Below the pieces are notes generated by a model. The model saw only the letters and a list, made by a program, of their open reading frames with translations. It had not been told where the DNA came from and did not search any database. From Metarhizium brunneum (Eukaryota; Ascomycota; Sordariomycetes; Hypocreales; Clavicipitaceae): a DNA stretch of 64,000 nucleotides. Of this stretch, positions 11,746 to 22,539 are shown piece by piece (position 1 is the stretch's first letter; each line of letters starts with the position of its first letter). Where the stretch lies: contig NC_089422.1 in the NCBI RefSeq assembly GCF_013426205.1, positions 3,906,001-3,970,000 of the forward strand, in the 5' to 3' direction. The position numbers were made by a program, and so were the translations under genes.

Positions 11746-14002
11746 TGTGGACTACTCAGGATCATGGCTTGATGATGAAGTCGACAAGAGAGCCGCAGCC
11801 CGTCAGAAGACGTATGCAGGCACGAGATGGAGGGCTGGTTTTGGGTGAGAAGATGCCATGGGCTCCAGACTCGAGGAAGCAAGGCGAAGCTTGGTGGTGC
11901 GATGACCCGCGCAAACCGGCATCCCCAGAGTCAGACCGAGGCAAATCCACGTGCCGAACGCGGTCTGGTGGGGAGGAAGGAGAGAGCAAGCAGTTGGGCT
12001 CCTTCCCAGACCGGGCCATCTGCCCGTCTCCGCCCCTCCAAACCGCGAACCCAAACCCCGAGCGACAGACTCCACTTATAATTTTATACGGAGTAAATAA
12101 TATCAGATTTAAGCCTAAAAAATCCAGTGTATCCCTTTGAATGTGCGCAGGTCTAATTTTTGTAACCGACCAGGGTTCTAGCTAATAATAAGTAACTAAG
12201 ATTTTAAAAATATATAAGTATATAAAAATATACTAGTTTATTATTCCTAATAAAAAAGTATTTTTAAGTATCTTTAGGTATCATAAAAGAAGAGTGGGTT
12301 GAAAACATCAATTGGACCTGCGCACAGTCAAAGGGATTGTAGCCACGGGCAACTACTACCATCTACGTCGAAAAGGCGACAAGAGAAACTTCAGAAAGGG
12401 GGGATGAAAAGCTCCCCCATCTCAAGGCAACTCATCTCGGGGCAAAAATGCAGGCCAAGCTACCTGGTAGACCCGACCTGTTGCCCAAAGTCTACGCTCA
12501 AGAGTATGTCAAAATTGGCCAAACTCCAACGCCGCTCCCGACAAGTAGAAACCAAGCATCTGGTCACGACTCGTAGGCCAGGCCGTCGCTTGAGGGCTTA
12601 CAAGGTGGAGGAGCTGCCGCTGCTGCCGCTGCTGCTATCCTGCGCAGACTGCGTCGTGTTTTCCGGCCCGTGTAGTTCAACGCACTTGGGATAGGGATCC
12701 CACTGCTCCCGCTGGCATTGGTGCCTAGTAGTTGACAATATAAGCCCTGGATGTTTTGCTACGCGGGTGTCATGCGTCCCGAGTCTCGACGGCAGCAATG
12801 CATCGTGGCATTGCGTGGCGTAGCTTATTATCTATGTGCCACAACCAACGAGTCAAGTAAGTTTATACAATATCTTGTCTGCGAGAAATGGCTACTGGCT
12901 GTTCCTTACAACTACCAGACACAAAAGTCTGTTGCTTGGCAGTTTTCGTTGAATACAGGTGGCTGGCGCATGAACATTATGGAGGCAAGTCTACGCGTAC
13001 AGGCAAACGCGCAGACTGGGCAAATGATCATTGATGACGGGGTAGATGGATTTAATCCTTATCTTTGGAGCTATCCAGGTGCGACGGAAGGAATAGCTTG
13101 GCAAATGGTCGCATGGGGACAATGAGGAATATCACCTGGAATGAGGATCAAGATCCTACTATAGTTGCTATTCGCGCACCAATTTTCCTCTTTGCCCGCC
13201 CTGCGTTTGCATGTCATCAAGTTACATAAACCGCAAGGATTGACGCTAAAACAAAACCGGTCATCAACTTCAAACGGCAGGATTCCAAGACAGGATTATC
13301 CCACGTTGCAATACCTCGAGTTGACAAATCCTCTTGAACTATGTATATTCAAGCTGCCGTTCGATCTCGGTTCATTTGAAACTGAGGTGAGCAGGAATAT
13401 GAGAAACAGGGCTGGGGATGAGCCGGCACAAACTCTTGTGTTTGTAAACGCAGATTGTGTTGTTCTGTCCGCTCTTGTCATCCGTCGTCATGTGCATCCA
13501 GAGCAATAGCCGCTCCTATAACTCACCCAATATCCATTACTCCACACGATAGAATGCATACACTAGCTGACATTGTCCCTTGGCAGCCCAGCCGTTACAT
13601 TACTGTGGCCCAGTTGAAGCACATATTATAGCGCACCTTGTATTACAACACAAGTTATAGTCCAAGGAGGCTGAAACGGGTGACTGAATACAAAGGCGGC
13701 CCTTCTGCTATATAAAGGACTTCAAATCTCAGCCTGTACCTAGGGAATCAAGCTTTTATAACTTTTTAATACGGCCCTATTATCCGATTGCCTCTTTTGC
13801 TACTTCCACCGTATTCCTGTGGCAGCTACATGAGTAACCGCTTCAAGGTATGTTTTATTCCTAGATATTTCATGAGTCAAGGGATGATTCAATCTCTGTT
13901 GAGATATACGATTTTGTCATGATAGATTCACTCATGGAGCTTCCCAAAGGACCACAAGACTGACACTCCAGTGCAAATAGTCAGGCGACCATCAAACACT
14001 CC
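11746..14002. other. Long intergenic region with AT-rich core
   Basis: There are 2.26 kb without a supportable gene. It holds the PEX1 promoter side, a TACGGAGTA motif at 12087, a strongly AT-rich block (about 12070-12300) inside a small inverted-repeat element, and weak open frames (for example 12751..13125 and 13165..13509, plus) that show no domain, no clean splice logic and no family resemblance. The A/T-rich patch may be a decayed, mutated repeat. Confidence 0.55.
12125..12343. mobile_element. MITE-like inverted-repeat element, AT-rich core
   Basis: Two arms of about 28 bases face each other: 12131..12158 and 12310..12337 agree at 26 of 28 positions when one is reverse-complemented, with weaker similarity continuing inward. 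Both arms carry CCCTTTGA and TGTGCGCAGGTC. Between them lie about 150 bases of A/T-rich, non-coding DNA. The left end begins CAGTG, which resembles hAT-family ends, but I could not find a clear target-site duplication. A non-autonomous DNA transposon remnant is the best reading; a transcribed hairpin is the alternative. Confidence 0.5.
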
Positions 14003-14647
14003 ATGTCTTCCGCTTACGCTGCGGCTGCTCCTAGCCTAGGAGTCAGTGGTCTGTCAGTCAAGCCCGCCATTATGACTGTTCCAATCCCCAGGCCAGGACG
14101 ACGTTCCCACGCAATCTTTCCATGGGCCGCCCTTCTTTCCCTCCTCGGCCTCATTGCGCCACTGGCCTCTGCTGCCCAGGCAAGCAAGACGGCTGTCTTA
14201 CCTAGTGGCTTTGATTGCTTCCCTAGCTTCCTGGCTACCGTCATGAATGTCGACAAATTGTGGGCGAGTGCAAATTGGTTTGTTTCACCCGCCGATTTCA
14301 TGACCTCGTTCAACGACGAGCAGCAGTATTCCGAGTTCATCTTGTCCAATGTCAAAGAAAGCTGGATGGTCGACCTGTACATATACGAAAACCATTCAGT
14401 CTACAACCACTTGACGTGGGACAGAGCCTACGGTCAATCCGCTACGACTTACCACTACGAGGCTCAGTTCGTGCAGACGTCGATGGGGTCAGATATCTTC
14501 CTCGATCGGTACAGGCTGCGTGCCCGCGACTTCCTCCTAAGCTCTCTGTTTAGGTACACCGAGTTTTTCAACTCTAAAGTGGTTTTCCATCCACCGTCGC
14601 TGGCCTACACTGGATCTGGGGCTTTTGTCGACGTATCTGACGTTTAG
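14003..14647 (+). CDS. Orphan protein with signal-peptide-like segment, 3' end uncertain
   Basis: I do not recognise this protein. The open frame encodes 214 residues. Residues about 36-58 form a hydrophobic stretch ending LASAAQA, like a signal peptide; the in-frame Met at about residue 24 would place it close to the N-terminus and may be the true start. The rest is rich in aromatic residues, with possible N-glycosylation at an NHS site. After the TAG stop at 14645..14647 the same frame stays open for about 65 more protein-like codons. A splice pair (donor GTACAC at 14554, CTGAC branch, TAG at 14647) could also remove the stop but soon meets another. Options are a genuine short secreted protein, a misread intron, or a gene broken by a nonsense change. 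Confidence 0.4.
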   Translation: MSSAYAAAAPSLGVSGLSVKPAIMTVPIPRPGRRSHAIFPWAALLSLLGLIAPLASAAQASKTAVLPSGFDCFPSFLATVMNVDKLWASANWFVSPADFMTSFNDEQQYSEFILSNVKESWMVDLYIYENHSVYNHLTWDRAYGQSATTYHYEAQFVQTSMGSDIFLDRYRLRARDFLLSSLFRYTEFFNSKVVFHPPSLAYTGSGAFVDVSDV

Positions 14648-15465
14648 CAAAGCGCAGAACCGCATCTGGTCGGGTACGGCAACTTGATCCGAGGCGCGTG
14701 GTCTCACCATCTGCAGGCGAATACAACAACTGCGAAGCACGGCATGGCAGCATATCGGCAGATGGTAACGGGCACAGGAGACGGTCAGAGGAGTCACCAT
14801 GGCTATACTTGCGGAAGGGCACCTATCAAGAAAGCAACCGACATTTGAAACTGCATTTTTCTCGTTGGATCTCACGAGTTTTGTATAGCAAGGTCAGATC
14901 GAATGAATGTAAAGTCGTCTTTGATTCAATCTCCTGATGTAGAGAACTGAGGCCTCTTTCCAAATTGAACAATAAAGATGACATCTTTCAATGAAGAAAA
15001 AACTTCCTATTTCCTATTAGATAGAAGGCTTGCCAGCTAGCTTCAACTTGTAAAATCGTGTATTTGACTCACAACTTAAGGCTGCTGCTCCACTGGCCGT
15101 CGAGCTCCCTTCCTCGCTGTCGCTCTCTCGGCTCGGCTCCGGCCCCGGCTCCGGCTCCAGCTCCGCTCCCCGTCACACCATAACCATTGTGGCTGTGCGC
15201 CGTGCGGCAAACGGCAGGCGGCAGGCGGCAGGCGGCAAGCTTAATTGGCTGTGGCGGTGCAAAACGCGACTTATAGAGGAGTTGACGCGAAAAGTCGCGT
15301 GTGCTTCGGTCATCGGTCGCGATTTAGCTCCTCACACAGTCTCGCATTTCGCATCTCGCATCCCTGCATCTGCATTTCTGCATCGCAGCCCGTCTCCCAC
15401 TTTGCGATCTGCTGCGATTGCACTTACATTTCTCGTCTGTCATAGGCAAAAGCAGAATCTCCAAG
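14648..15465. other. Intergenic and MCM7 promoter
   Basis: The first part holds open sequence that may be the remnant 3' end of the orphan gene. The remainder is the MCM7 promoter: a GC-rich block around 15100-15240 with repeated GGCTCC and GGCAGGC-type words, then a cluster of ACGCG/CGCGT cores. Confidence 0.5.
15262..15300 (+). promoter_or_regulatory. Cluster of MluI-box-like sites upstream of MCM7
   Basis: Three ACGCG or CGCGT cores occur within 40 bases (near 15264, 15285 and 15296); the middle one reads GACGCGAAAA, close to an MBF/E2F half-site. They lie about 165-205 bp before the MCM7 start. MBF control of MCM genes at G1/S is established in yeasts; here it is inferred from the sites. 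Confidence 0.45.
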
Positions 15466-18132
15466 ATGGCACTCCGAGAATACAAGGCTCCCGTCAACTA
15501 TGACGAGCAGCAAAGTCAGTTATTTCTAGGCAATTGCAAAGACTGAACCAGACACTAATGACATACAGGTGCCTTTGAGGAGTTCCTCAACGACTTCAAG
15601 ACGGCGTCGCCCGAGCATACCATTACCACCGCCATGGGTGACATTACCATCGACGATGATGATCTGAGTGACGGCTATGACTTCATGGATGAAGACGACG
15701 AGTCGGGCGACCGCCGCCGCCAGGAGAAGGCAAACAACCGAATTCCTCAGCACAAGTACAAGGACCTGTTGCAGCAGCTAGCCGACAGAACCATTGACGA
15801 AATCACGATTGATCTCGATGATCTTTATGCTGTGAGTATCCTATGCTGCCAACTAACCTGATTGCTACACGCATGAAACTGATGATTCTCCAGTGGGAAA
15901 GTCAAGGCCAAGAGGAACTCCACCTGGTTGACTCAATAGAGCTAAATACAAAGCACTACGTCGATGTCCTTTCCAAAGCCGTGGACAAGATCATGCCACA
16001 GCCCAGCACGGATGTCAGGTAAGGGGGGGTGACGATGGACATGGACAACACTCCCATTGCCGCTAACACAAGCCCAGCTTCAAGGATGATGTTCTCGATG
16101 TTTTGATGGCTCGTCGCCAAGCCCGTAACCGCGAACTTCAGGAAGCCGCAGAGCGTGACCCTACTGCCGAGGACGACCAGTTTCCTGCCGAGCTTACTCG
16201 GCGGTACACTCTGGTTTTCAAACCCAGATCGCGGACCGCTGAAGAACCTACCAAGGCTTTGGCTGTCCGCCAAGTCAGAGGTGACCACATAGGCCACCTG
16301 ATTACGGTCCGGGCTATTGCCACGCGCGTGTCCGATGTGAAGCCCATTGTTCAAGTCAGTGCTTATACGTGCGACAGCTGCGGATGCGAGATCTTCCAGC
16401 CCATTACTGATAAGCAGTACGGGCCGCTGACAATGTGCCCGTCCCAAGACTGCAAGGCAAACCAGGCCAAGGGCCAACTCAATCCCTCCACCAGAGCATC
16501 CAAATTCCTGCCCTTCCAAGAAGTCAAGGTCCAAGAAATGGCTGAGCAGGTTCCCATTGGCCAGATTCCTCGCTCCCTGACCGTCCTGTGCTATGGCAGC
16601 CTTGTACGAAAGATTAACCCTGGTGATGTCGTTGACATCTCCGGCATCTTCTTGCCTACTCCCTACACAGGCTTCAAGGCTATGAAGGCTGGTCTCCTGA
16701 CCGACACTTACCTCGAGGCTCACCACATCCACCAGCACAAGAAGGCCTACAGTGAGATGATTGTCGACCCACGGCTGGTGCGACGCATCGACAAGTATCG
16801 ACAGACTGGCCAAGTGTACGAGCTACTTGCCAAATCTATTGCCCCCGAAATTTACGGACATCTGGATGTTAAGAAGGCTCTGCTGCTCTTGCTTATTGGT
16901 GGTGTTTCCAAAGAGATGGGCGATGGTATGAAGATTCGCGGCGACATCAATATTTGCTTGATGGGTGATCCTGGTGTTGCCAAGTCTCAGCTTCTCAAGT
17001 ACATTTCCAAGGTTGCCCCGCGCGGTGTATACACCTCTGGTCGTGGAAGCAGTGGTGTCGGTCTGACGGCTGCTGTCATGCGAGACCCTGTGACGGATGA
17101 GATGGTTCTTGAGGGTGGTGCTCTTGTTCTTGCTGACAATGGCATCTGCTGTATCGACGAGTTTGACAAGATGGATGATACCGACAGAACAGCCATTCAC
17201 GAGGTCATGGAACAGCAGACCATTTCCATTTCCAAAGCCGGCATCTCGACAACTCTCAATGCTCGCACGTCCATCCTGGCGGCGGCTAACCCCATCTATG
17301 GGCGATACAACCCCCGTATTTCTCCCGTTGAGAACATCAACCTCCCTGCTGCGCTTTTGTCTCGTTTTGACGTACTTTTCCTTCTTCTCGATACCCCATC
17401 CCGCGAAACAGACGAGCAGCTAGCAAAGCACGTCGCCTTTGTTCACATGAACAACCGCCACCCCGACATTGGCACCGACAATGTCGTCTTCACACCTCAC
17501 GAAGTGCGCTCATATGTAGCCCAAGCACGAACGTACCGCCCTGTTGTCCCTGAGTCCGTCTCCGATTACATGATCAAGACATATGTCCGCCTCCGAGACC
17601 AGCAGCAGCGAGCGGAGAAGAAGGGCAAGCAATTCACCCACACTACCCCGAGAACATTGCTCGGCGTTGTCCGTCTCGCTCAGGCCCTTGCTCGCCTCCG
17701 TTTCAGCAACCAGGTTTCCCAGGACGATGTTGACGAAGCATTGCGCCTGGTCGAGGCCAGCAAGGAGAGCCTCAACGCCGAAGTCAACACTGGCCGCCGC
17801 GGCCTCAACGCCAGCAGCAGAATTTACAATCTCGTCAAGGCACTCGCTGATTCTGGCGCCTGTCGTGCTGACGACGCCGAAGATGACGACCTTGGTGTGG
17901 AGTTGAGCATGCGCAAGGTCAAGGAGCGCGTGATTGCAAAGGGCTTTACGGAGGATCAGTGGCTCAATGCCCTGGACGAATACACAACGCTCGATGTGAG
18001 TATAGCAAAATTATCGGGGGGACAAAGATCGAGGCTAACGAGGAAATCTAGGTATGGCAAACTACTGGTAGTGGTGCTAGATTGGTATTCGTCACCGCTG
18101 GTAATGATGACGAGGACAACATGGATGATTAA
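15466..18132 (+). CDS. MCM7: DNA replication licensing factor Mcm7
   Basis: Subunit of the Mcm2-7 helicase that is loaded at origins and unwinds DNA as part of CMG in the nucleus. Five exons: 15466..15514, 15569..15831, 15894..16018, 16078..17995 and 18052..18132, with introns of 54, 62, 59 and 56 bp, giving 811 residues in unbroken phase. The zinc ribbon CDSCGC...CPSQDC lies at about 242-268; the AAA core has GDPGVAKS (about 442), Walker B CCIDEFDK (about 503) and the arginine-finger motif SRFD (about 573). The N-terminus [16 protein letters not shown] and the zinc-ribbon type identify Mcm7 rather than another MCM. The C-terminus is a winged-helix part ending in an acidic tail. The small first exon and the last exon are needed to complete the protein and are well supported by splice signals. 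Confidence 0.96.
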
Positions 18133-18988
18133 GGGGTGGGATTCATTCAAAAAAAATTTAAAAATTTTTGGCTTTTGGTTGGGTATGGCGTTTTGGGATA
18201 TATCGGTGTCGGGAGAGGGACCCGGAGAGGCCATGCTGTTATGAGAGCAATCCACGATTCAAGCTCCATCGCGCTACACGCGTTGTATGATGTTTGGCCA
18301 TTCCTTGGAGAGCCTAAAATGTTTACGACGTGTGATTAATCTGCTAGAGTTAAACAATACTTCCTAATCCTGGCAGGACATGGTTATTATACATGACGAG
18401 TGAGCATAGAAATTTGAGTGTACGATTGCATAAGAACGGATCAAATATCCAGCTCCAAGAGATAATCAACGCATGCTTAGTACAAGCATGAAATCTAGTA
18501 GAAGGGACTGTAACCAGATGATTTGATTTGCCGGGACAATTGGAAACAGAATCGTGCATGTCGGGTCACTCAGGTGGTACTGAAAAAGTCCGATACTGCC
18601 GCACGTCTCCTCCGTTAACCTCTCAAACGCGGATCGATTATGTTCAGTCAGGCAAAATCTGCAGACGCCGATGCTTTCCTGCCTTCCGAGCGCGAATCCC
18701 GTAGCCGTCTTTACTTAGACAGCATAATCACATGTAGATGGCTTCTCGACATCACCCCAGCACCACAAGCAACTCCGCCAAAGGTGAAATGGCCGACCAC
18801 TCATGACGCTTGCAGGGACCTCAAGTCTCTGCTGACTGCTAAACCCCGGCGACCATCAACAGGTAGGCTTCTCTTCCCCAAAATAGGCCGGCCAGTCTTT
18901 CATCCAAGGTCAAACGCCACGCTACTCAACAAATATACTCCTCATACGGTGTATTGGCGTTGTATAGTACAAGTTACAAATATATAAT
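18133..18988. other. Intergenic between convergent MCM7 and mS29 genes
   Basis: Contains the 3' flanks of two convergent genes. Short open frames (for example 18640..18987, plus) have no recognisable features. Nothing else is seen. Confidence 0.6.
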
Positions 18989-20450
18989 TTACATCCTCAT
19001 CGTCATCAGCGACACCCTCTCCATCTCACCGACGATGCCATGCCCGCCAAGAGCCCACTTCTCCGTCACGGTACTTGTATTCAAGACGCTGCGCAGCATA
19101 CCACTTGCGCCCCAGTACTCCATCAACGCCCTCCCCTCATCCTTGGACACGCCTCCGATTCGAAGAACGTAACTGTTCTTGAGCGACTCGTACACGCGTT
19201 CGTCGTACTTCCTCTCGTAGGGATCAGGCTTGGGGATCTCGCGACCGGCCTGGCCGGCCTCCAGTTGCGAGAGGACGAGCTCCTGCGAAGGATGGTAGTG
19301 TGTGTTGTTGTCGGATGTGGCGGCGACAATGGCACCGCCGTTGGGGAGCTTCGTCTTTCCCGAAAGCGCGTCGACAAAGAGACGCACCAGCGACAACTCG
19401 TGGGCATGCACCTGGTTGAATGACGAGTCACGGTACTCGCTCATCTTGTTGATGTGCGCAAGGCCGTCGAGGGCGAGGAGCACTGGCGGCCGGCCCGGCA
19501 AGGTGAGTTCCGTCCAGAGGGCTTCGAGCGTCGGCCAGGCGTTTTCGCTTTCCTTGGCGCTGAGGACCAGGTCGGCTACTGTGGCACCCTGCTTGAGGTG
19601 GGTGAAGCGTGACCAGTCCTTCTGGAGGGCAAGTTTCTCCAGGACAGCCTTGTTGGCTTTGTAAATGTTTTGGAGGAGCTTGAGGGTGTAGACGGGCTGG
19701 GCGAACTGCATGGGCTCGGTGCCTTCAACGGGGGAGTATTCGGTGTTGGCGTTGGTAAGGTCCTGGCCTATTTTCACAATCACCTCTCATTAGCAAGCTG
19801 GAATAACCCCAGGTCGTATGAGACGCTGCCCTACCTTCGGGAATGTGCACAACAACCCAGTCATTCATCAAAGCATACGACATGGACTGCAGCAGTGCCA
19901 GGCTCTTTCCAGACAGCTTGCTCCCCGTGAGCACACATTTCAATGCTTCCTTCTTTTCTATAGATTTTTCCATCTTGATCACCAATTGGGCAGTTTCCTC
20001 CCTCACCAGGAAATGCGGCCGCCTAAACAAGTTCCACGTCTGTGTTGTTTTGAATGCTTCCAGAGCTCTCAACTGGTCGACCACTTTATCCGGCAGGGCA
20101 AACATCTTGCCCTTGCTCTCTAAATTTGCCATAGTCTCCGGCGTTAACTCGTCAATGTTCCGCACTGGCAAAGCACTATTGTTGCTTAGTTGGATGCGCT
20201 TGCGGAACGCCTTGCGCTCTCCGGGATTGGGTTTCTTGACGGCCACCACATTGGTCTTTTTTTTGAACGTTCGCTTGACCTTTTTCGGGAGATCTCTTCG
20301 GGATTTTATCGTCGGAGGAGGCGCAGCGGCCCTAGCGCTCGTGGTTGATAAGAATGCTACTCGAGAGAGGATAACGGGATGGATGCGAGGCGCGAGGGGG
20401 ATCGAGGGCCTGACGAGGCTGCGGAGGGAAGAGGTTGCCGACGATGCCAT
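18989..20450 (-). CDS. RSM23: Mitochondrial ribosomal protein mS29 (DAP3/Rsm23)
   Basis: GTP-binding protein of the head of the small mitoribosomal subunit. Two exons, 19835..20450 and 18989..19767, with a 67-bp intron; 464 residues. The first 40 residues are basic, Ser/Ala-rich and lack acidic residues, as in a mitochondrial presequence (MASSATSSLRSLVRPS). A P-loop-like GSKLSGKS lies near residue 174, followed by YALMNDWVVVHIPEG, typical of DAP3. The later part has LALDGLAHINKMSEYRD and SLVRLFVDALSG, also family hallmarks. In-frame upstream ATGs exist (to 20630), but the chosen start gives a clean presequence. Transcribed divergently from RRS1 with 471 bases between start codons. Confidence 0.92.
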
Positions 20451-20921
20451 GATGGTCAAATGAGACATCATCTCAGCTAGAGAACTGTTGCGGGATGTGG
20501 TGTTATTGCCACATGGAGGCCAATTGGGCCTGGCGATGTCGTGGAGGTACGCTCTCCTCAGAGAACGGGAGAGCTGCGAAGGTTTGTAGCAAAAATCTCC
20601 CGAAAGTTGTACAGCCGCCGATTGGTCCACCCGTGCAGCTCGCAGGGGTCGTCACTACGCATCACTGGCACGCGAACAAAAGCCCGGAAATTTTCACGCC
20701 GTTGATCCGGCGCCAGCATCTGGCTATCGCTCTTATCGGCCGCCAAAAATTTAGGTGGGTCCAATTCTCAAGTTCAAAAAAGTTGGTAATGCGAACGACA
20801 GAATCCGTACAACAAAGCTGCTTAAAGAGTACTTCAGCAACAACCACCACAAAGGCAGCGCTTCTTTGTTTAGAATCTCGTCACTGCAATACCAATCAGC
20901 TACTCTCCATCAACAGTCACA
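20451..20921. promoter_or_regulatory. Divergent promoter of mS29 and RRS1
   Basis: A 471-bp region serves two divergent genes. Two RRPE-like words occur: GGAAATTTTCACG at 20686..20698 and AAAAATTTAG at 20744..20753. RRPE (TGAAAATTTT type) is an established ribosome-biogenesis promoter element in yeasts; its use here is inferred. Confidence 0.4.
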
Positions 20922-21506
20922 ATGGCCCTCCCTGGCACGAGGCCCAAACTTCCCGTATCCGTGGATAAACCCACCCCGTATACTTTCGACCTCGGTCTCC
21001 TGCTCGCCGAAGACCCCAATGCCATCACCCTCGACCGCTCCTCGCTCGAACAGTCCCTCGCAGAAGTTGCCCGAGATGGCGCCCAGTCTCTCATCAACCA
21101 ACTCCTCACCACCTGTCCCATCAGCTCAACCAACGATGGTGTGCTTCTCTCCTTGCCCGCCCCATCAACCGCCTTACCGCGTGAGAAGCCTCTGCCGGAA
21201 GCGAAAGCCAAGACGAAGTGGGAGCGCTTCGCCGAAAAGAAGGGTATCAAGGCCAAGACTAGAGAGCAGCGAAGAAACCTGGCATATGACGCGGAGAGTG
21301 GCGAATGGAAGCGCAAGTGGGGATACAAGGGTCTCAATAAAAAGGGTGAGGATTATCCCATCATGGAGGTAGATATGGAGAAGGAGAGGGAGAGGAAGGA
21401 GGGAACTAGCATTAGAGGTGACGGCCGAAGGGAGAGGAAGGAGAAAATAAAGCGCAACGAGAGAAAGATGAGGAAGAATCAGAGAGATGCCTTGAGCGCT
21501 AGGTAA
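20922..21506 (+). CDS. RRS1: Ribosome biogenesis regulatory protein Rrs1
   Basis: Nuclear/nucleolar assembly factor that with Rpf2 brings the 5S RNP (5S rRNA, uL18, uL5) into the pre-60S particle. Single exon, 194 residues, close to yeast Rrs1 (203). The N-terminal part has the family pattern YTFDLGLLLAEDPN (about 20-33); the middle has KTKWERFAEKKGIKAK and REQRRNLAYDAESGEWKRKWG; the C-terminus is a Lys/Arg/Glu-rich tail, probably a nucleolar signal. The start follows an ACAATGG context. CGR1, another pre-60S factor, lies 35 kb away, so no operon-like link is implied. Confidence 0.95.
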   Translation: MALPGTRPKLPVSVDKPTPYTFDLGLLLAEDPNAITLDRSSLEQSLAEVARDGAQSLINQLLTTCPISSTNDGVLLSLPAPSTALPREKPLPEAKAKTKWERFAEKKGIKAKTREQRRNLAYDAESGEWKRKWGYKGLNKKGEDYPIMEVDMEKERERKEGTSIRGDGRRERKEKIKRNERKMRKNQRDALSAR

Positions 21507-22539
21507 GGCTGATGGAGACCGGGGGGGGGACATGTGAACTTTTCGACAAATTTATCGGTCAGGAACATGTGAAATTGGAACCTGACGGGCTATCCGAACA
21601 CTCATCGGTGTGTTATCATAGCGTCTGGTCACAAAGTCGGAGTCTGGAGTTGAATCATATTTAGACGGCCCTACCTACGCAGTCACAAAAGTTTTAGAGC
21701 AATGCTCTACAAACTCAAGACAAAGCAATATCATATTTTCGCCAAAATTCTGCTTCTGTGTGATTTTAATTCCCATTACCGGTACCTCGACCATCTATAC
21801 CCGCCTCCGCTCTCTCTTGTTGTCCTTTTGTCTTCTCCGATATTGCTCCTTCAGCCATGAATATACTCCAACCAACACCTCCTTGACTATTATACACAGA
21901 ACCCGAATGTTCTCTTTTTGTGCCCTTCACCGTCATTGCCCTGGAAAAATCCTTTGCTTTGGGCTGATGATGAATGCGCGAAAGCCCTGGCCACATGATT
22001 CTCGAGCATTGAACCTTCAATTTCTGCCACAACCGCCACTGTCTGTCAGGCTCTGAACCGCCACAAAAATGTATCTCGTCTCCATTCTCGGGTGTCGATT
22101 AAAACTAGTAATTTTAACAAGTACGGTTAAACACGATGACCTAATCCAGTATCAAAAAGCATAAAACAAAAATTTGCAAATTGCGTGGTATATGAAGACT
22201 GAAGCCGGTAACCACATCCACTCCGTCTTATAATGTGATGATGCGATGAAGGGTATACCAAACAGCCGACTAGTTTGATAGGCTGCGTCGAAATGGGGGA
22301 ATTGATGCGCTGTAGAACAACTTGGTTCGCCGCCAGTGAGGAGAGGCAGAAAAGGAAAATGCGTAGGAAACCAAGTTGGGGGGGGTCAACAATGAGACCC
22401 GTCGTAAAGGCGTTAAATGACGAAGAGACGAAGAAAACAATACATGAATGAGAGCATGCACTGCACAAATTGTATCGAGAAAAAAATCGCGATGGCCGGC
22501 TCGCATGCCACGGGGTCGGCCCTAGCAGTCATTCCATCC
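21507..22539. other. Intergenic between convergent RRS1 and RhoGAP genes
   Basis: About 1 kb of 3' flanking sequence. It includes a run of eight G near 21522 and several short frames without coding character. No RNA gene or repeat is recognised. Confidence 0.6.

Noticed and set aside
12751..13125. 124-codon plus-strand frame
   Set aside because: No signal, domain or splice logic, and it lies in a repeat-affected intergenic region; too weak to call a gene.
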